Below, one piece after another: positions 63,800-64,000 of a stretch of 64,000 bases of DNA (positions are counted from its first letter, which is position 1; every line of letters starts with the position of its first letter). Source of the stretch: an uncultured Cohaesibacter sp. (GTDB lineage: Bacteria > Pseudomonadota > Alphaproteobacteria > Rhizobiales > Cohaesibacteraceae); NCBI RefSeq assembly GCF_963676275.1, contig NZ_OY781091.1, forward strand, positions 4,793,001 to 4,857,000, given 5' to 3'. The notes beneath the pieces were generated by a model, which worked only from the letters and a program-made list of their open reading frames with translations, did not search any database and was not told where the DNA came from. The position numbers and the translations under genes are program-made.

Positions 63800-64000
63800 C
63801 TAGAATATCTTCAGCGCCATGTTCGACTCGGTAAAGTCGCCATAGCCCTTGAAGTCGTCAGCCAAGACCTCGCGCAGACGCATGGACGGCTTGTAGGCCA
63901 GAACCCGATTGCGCCCCTCCTTCTTGGCCAGATACATGGCACAATCGGCAGCAGCAAACAGATGATCAAAGCTCTTTCCTGCCGTAGCCACCGATGCGAA
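63800..64000 (-). CDS. GGDEF-domain protein, C-terminal end only
   Basis: The 66 visible residues are the end of a diguanylate cyclase domain: the string LFAAADCAMYLAKKEGRNRVLAY is the conserved final helix and strand of GGDEF domains. The GG(D/E)EF site itself lies beyond the window. A C-terminal tail of about 30 residues follows. The gene continues past base 64000. Confidence 0.85.
   Translation of the reverse strand, partial: FASVATAGKSFDHLFAAADCAMYLAKKEGRNRVLAYKPSMRLREVLADDFKGYGDFTESNMALKIF

Overview
This window reads as a chromosomal segment of an alphaproteobacterium, most likely a marine or soil member of the Hyphomicrobiales (a Cohaesibacter-like organism is my best guess from gene order and protein flavour; this is inference, no database was searched). 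Supporting signs are ffh-rpsP-rimM-trmD-rplS next to leuC, the hemC-hemD-mitofilin-hemY order, the ubiH/tesB/glnK/amtB block and the tsaD-gpsA-YciI-EVE block, all familiar in that class. Most of the DNA is dense, moderate-GC coding sequence; one AT-rich islet stands out.

Layout. 1-1137: 3' part of a sucrose phosphorylase. 1547-11517: a five-gene cluster with two circularly permuted ATP-grasp modules, two alpha-E modules, two transglutaminase-like proteases and a DUF2126 putative amidoligase, i.e. a predicted peptide-ligation/processing system whose product is unknown. 11674-16127: tRNA-Gly, a prolyl-tRNA editing protein, a CnoX-like chaperedoxin, a Lon-N-domain protein, a Trm112-like protein and a ubiquinone hydroxylase. 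16385-19489: tesB and a nitrogen-regulated glnK-amtB operon with NtrC-like sites and a sigma-54-like promoter. 19490-24146: pyrophosphatase, YggT, a glutamine amidotransferase/TerB pair, an aldo-keto reductase and a possible 29-residue membrane protein.

24195-32446: a peptide-type ABC importer operon ending in a CocE-like hydrolase, with a divergent HTH regulator. 32549-33595: zinc alcohol dehydrogenase. 34063-37165: a NEW3-domain protein with a NosFY-like ABC-2 transporter. 37321-42613: two small membrane/secreted proteins, a 929-residue Ig-repeat autotransporter and a divergently transcribed atypical response regulator. 42732-44953: an islet bounded by 62-bp near-identical direct repeats, one overlapping the 3' end of tRNA-Thr, carrying a decayed IS30-type transposase and a sulfotransferase-like gene.

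45281-50804: hemC, hemD, alphaproteobacterial mitofilin (Mic60) and hemY. 50990-55436: tsaD-gpsA-YciI-EVE, a TetR regulator divergent from a small membrane protein, and a GNAT acetyltransferase. 55710-62831: leuC, rplS, an MBL-fold hydrolase, trmD, rimM, rpsP and ffh, all on the minus strand. 63122-64000: a HAD phosphatase and the 3' end of a GGDEF protein. The features most worth follow-up are the doubled ATP-grasp/transglutaminase/amidoligase cluster, the tRNA-Thr islet, the autotransporter/regulator pair and the 29-residue protein.
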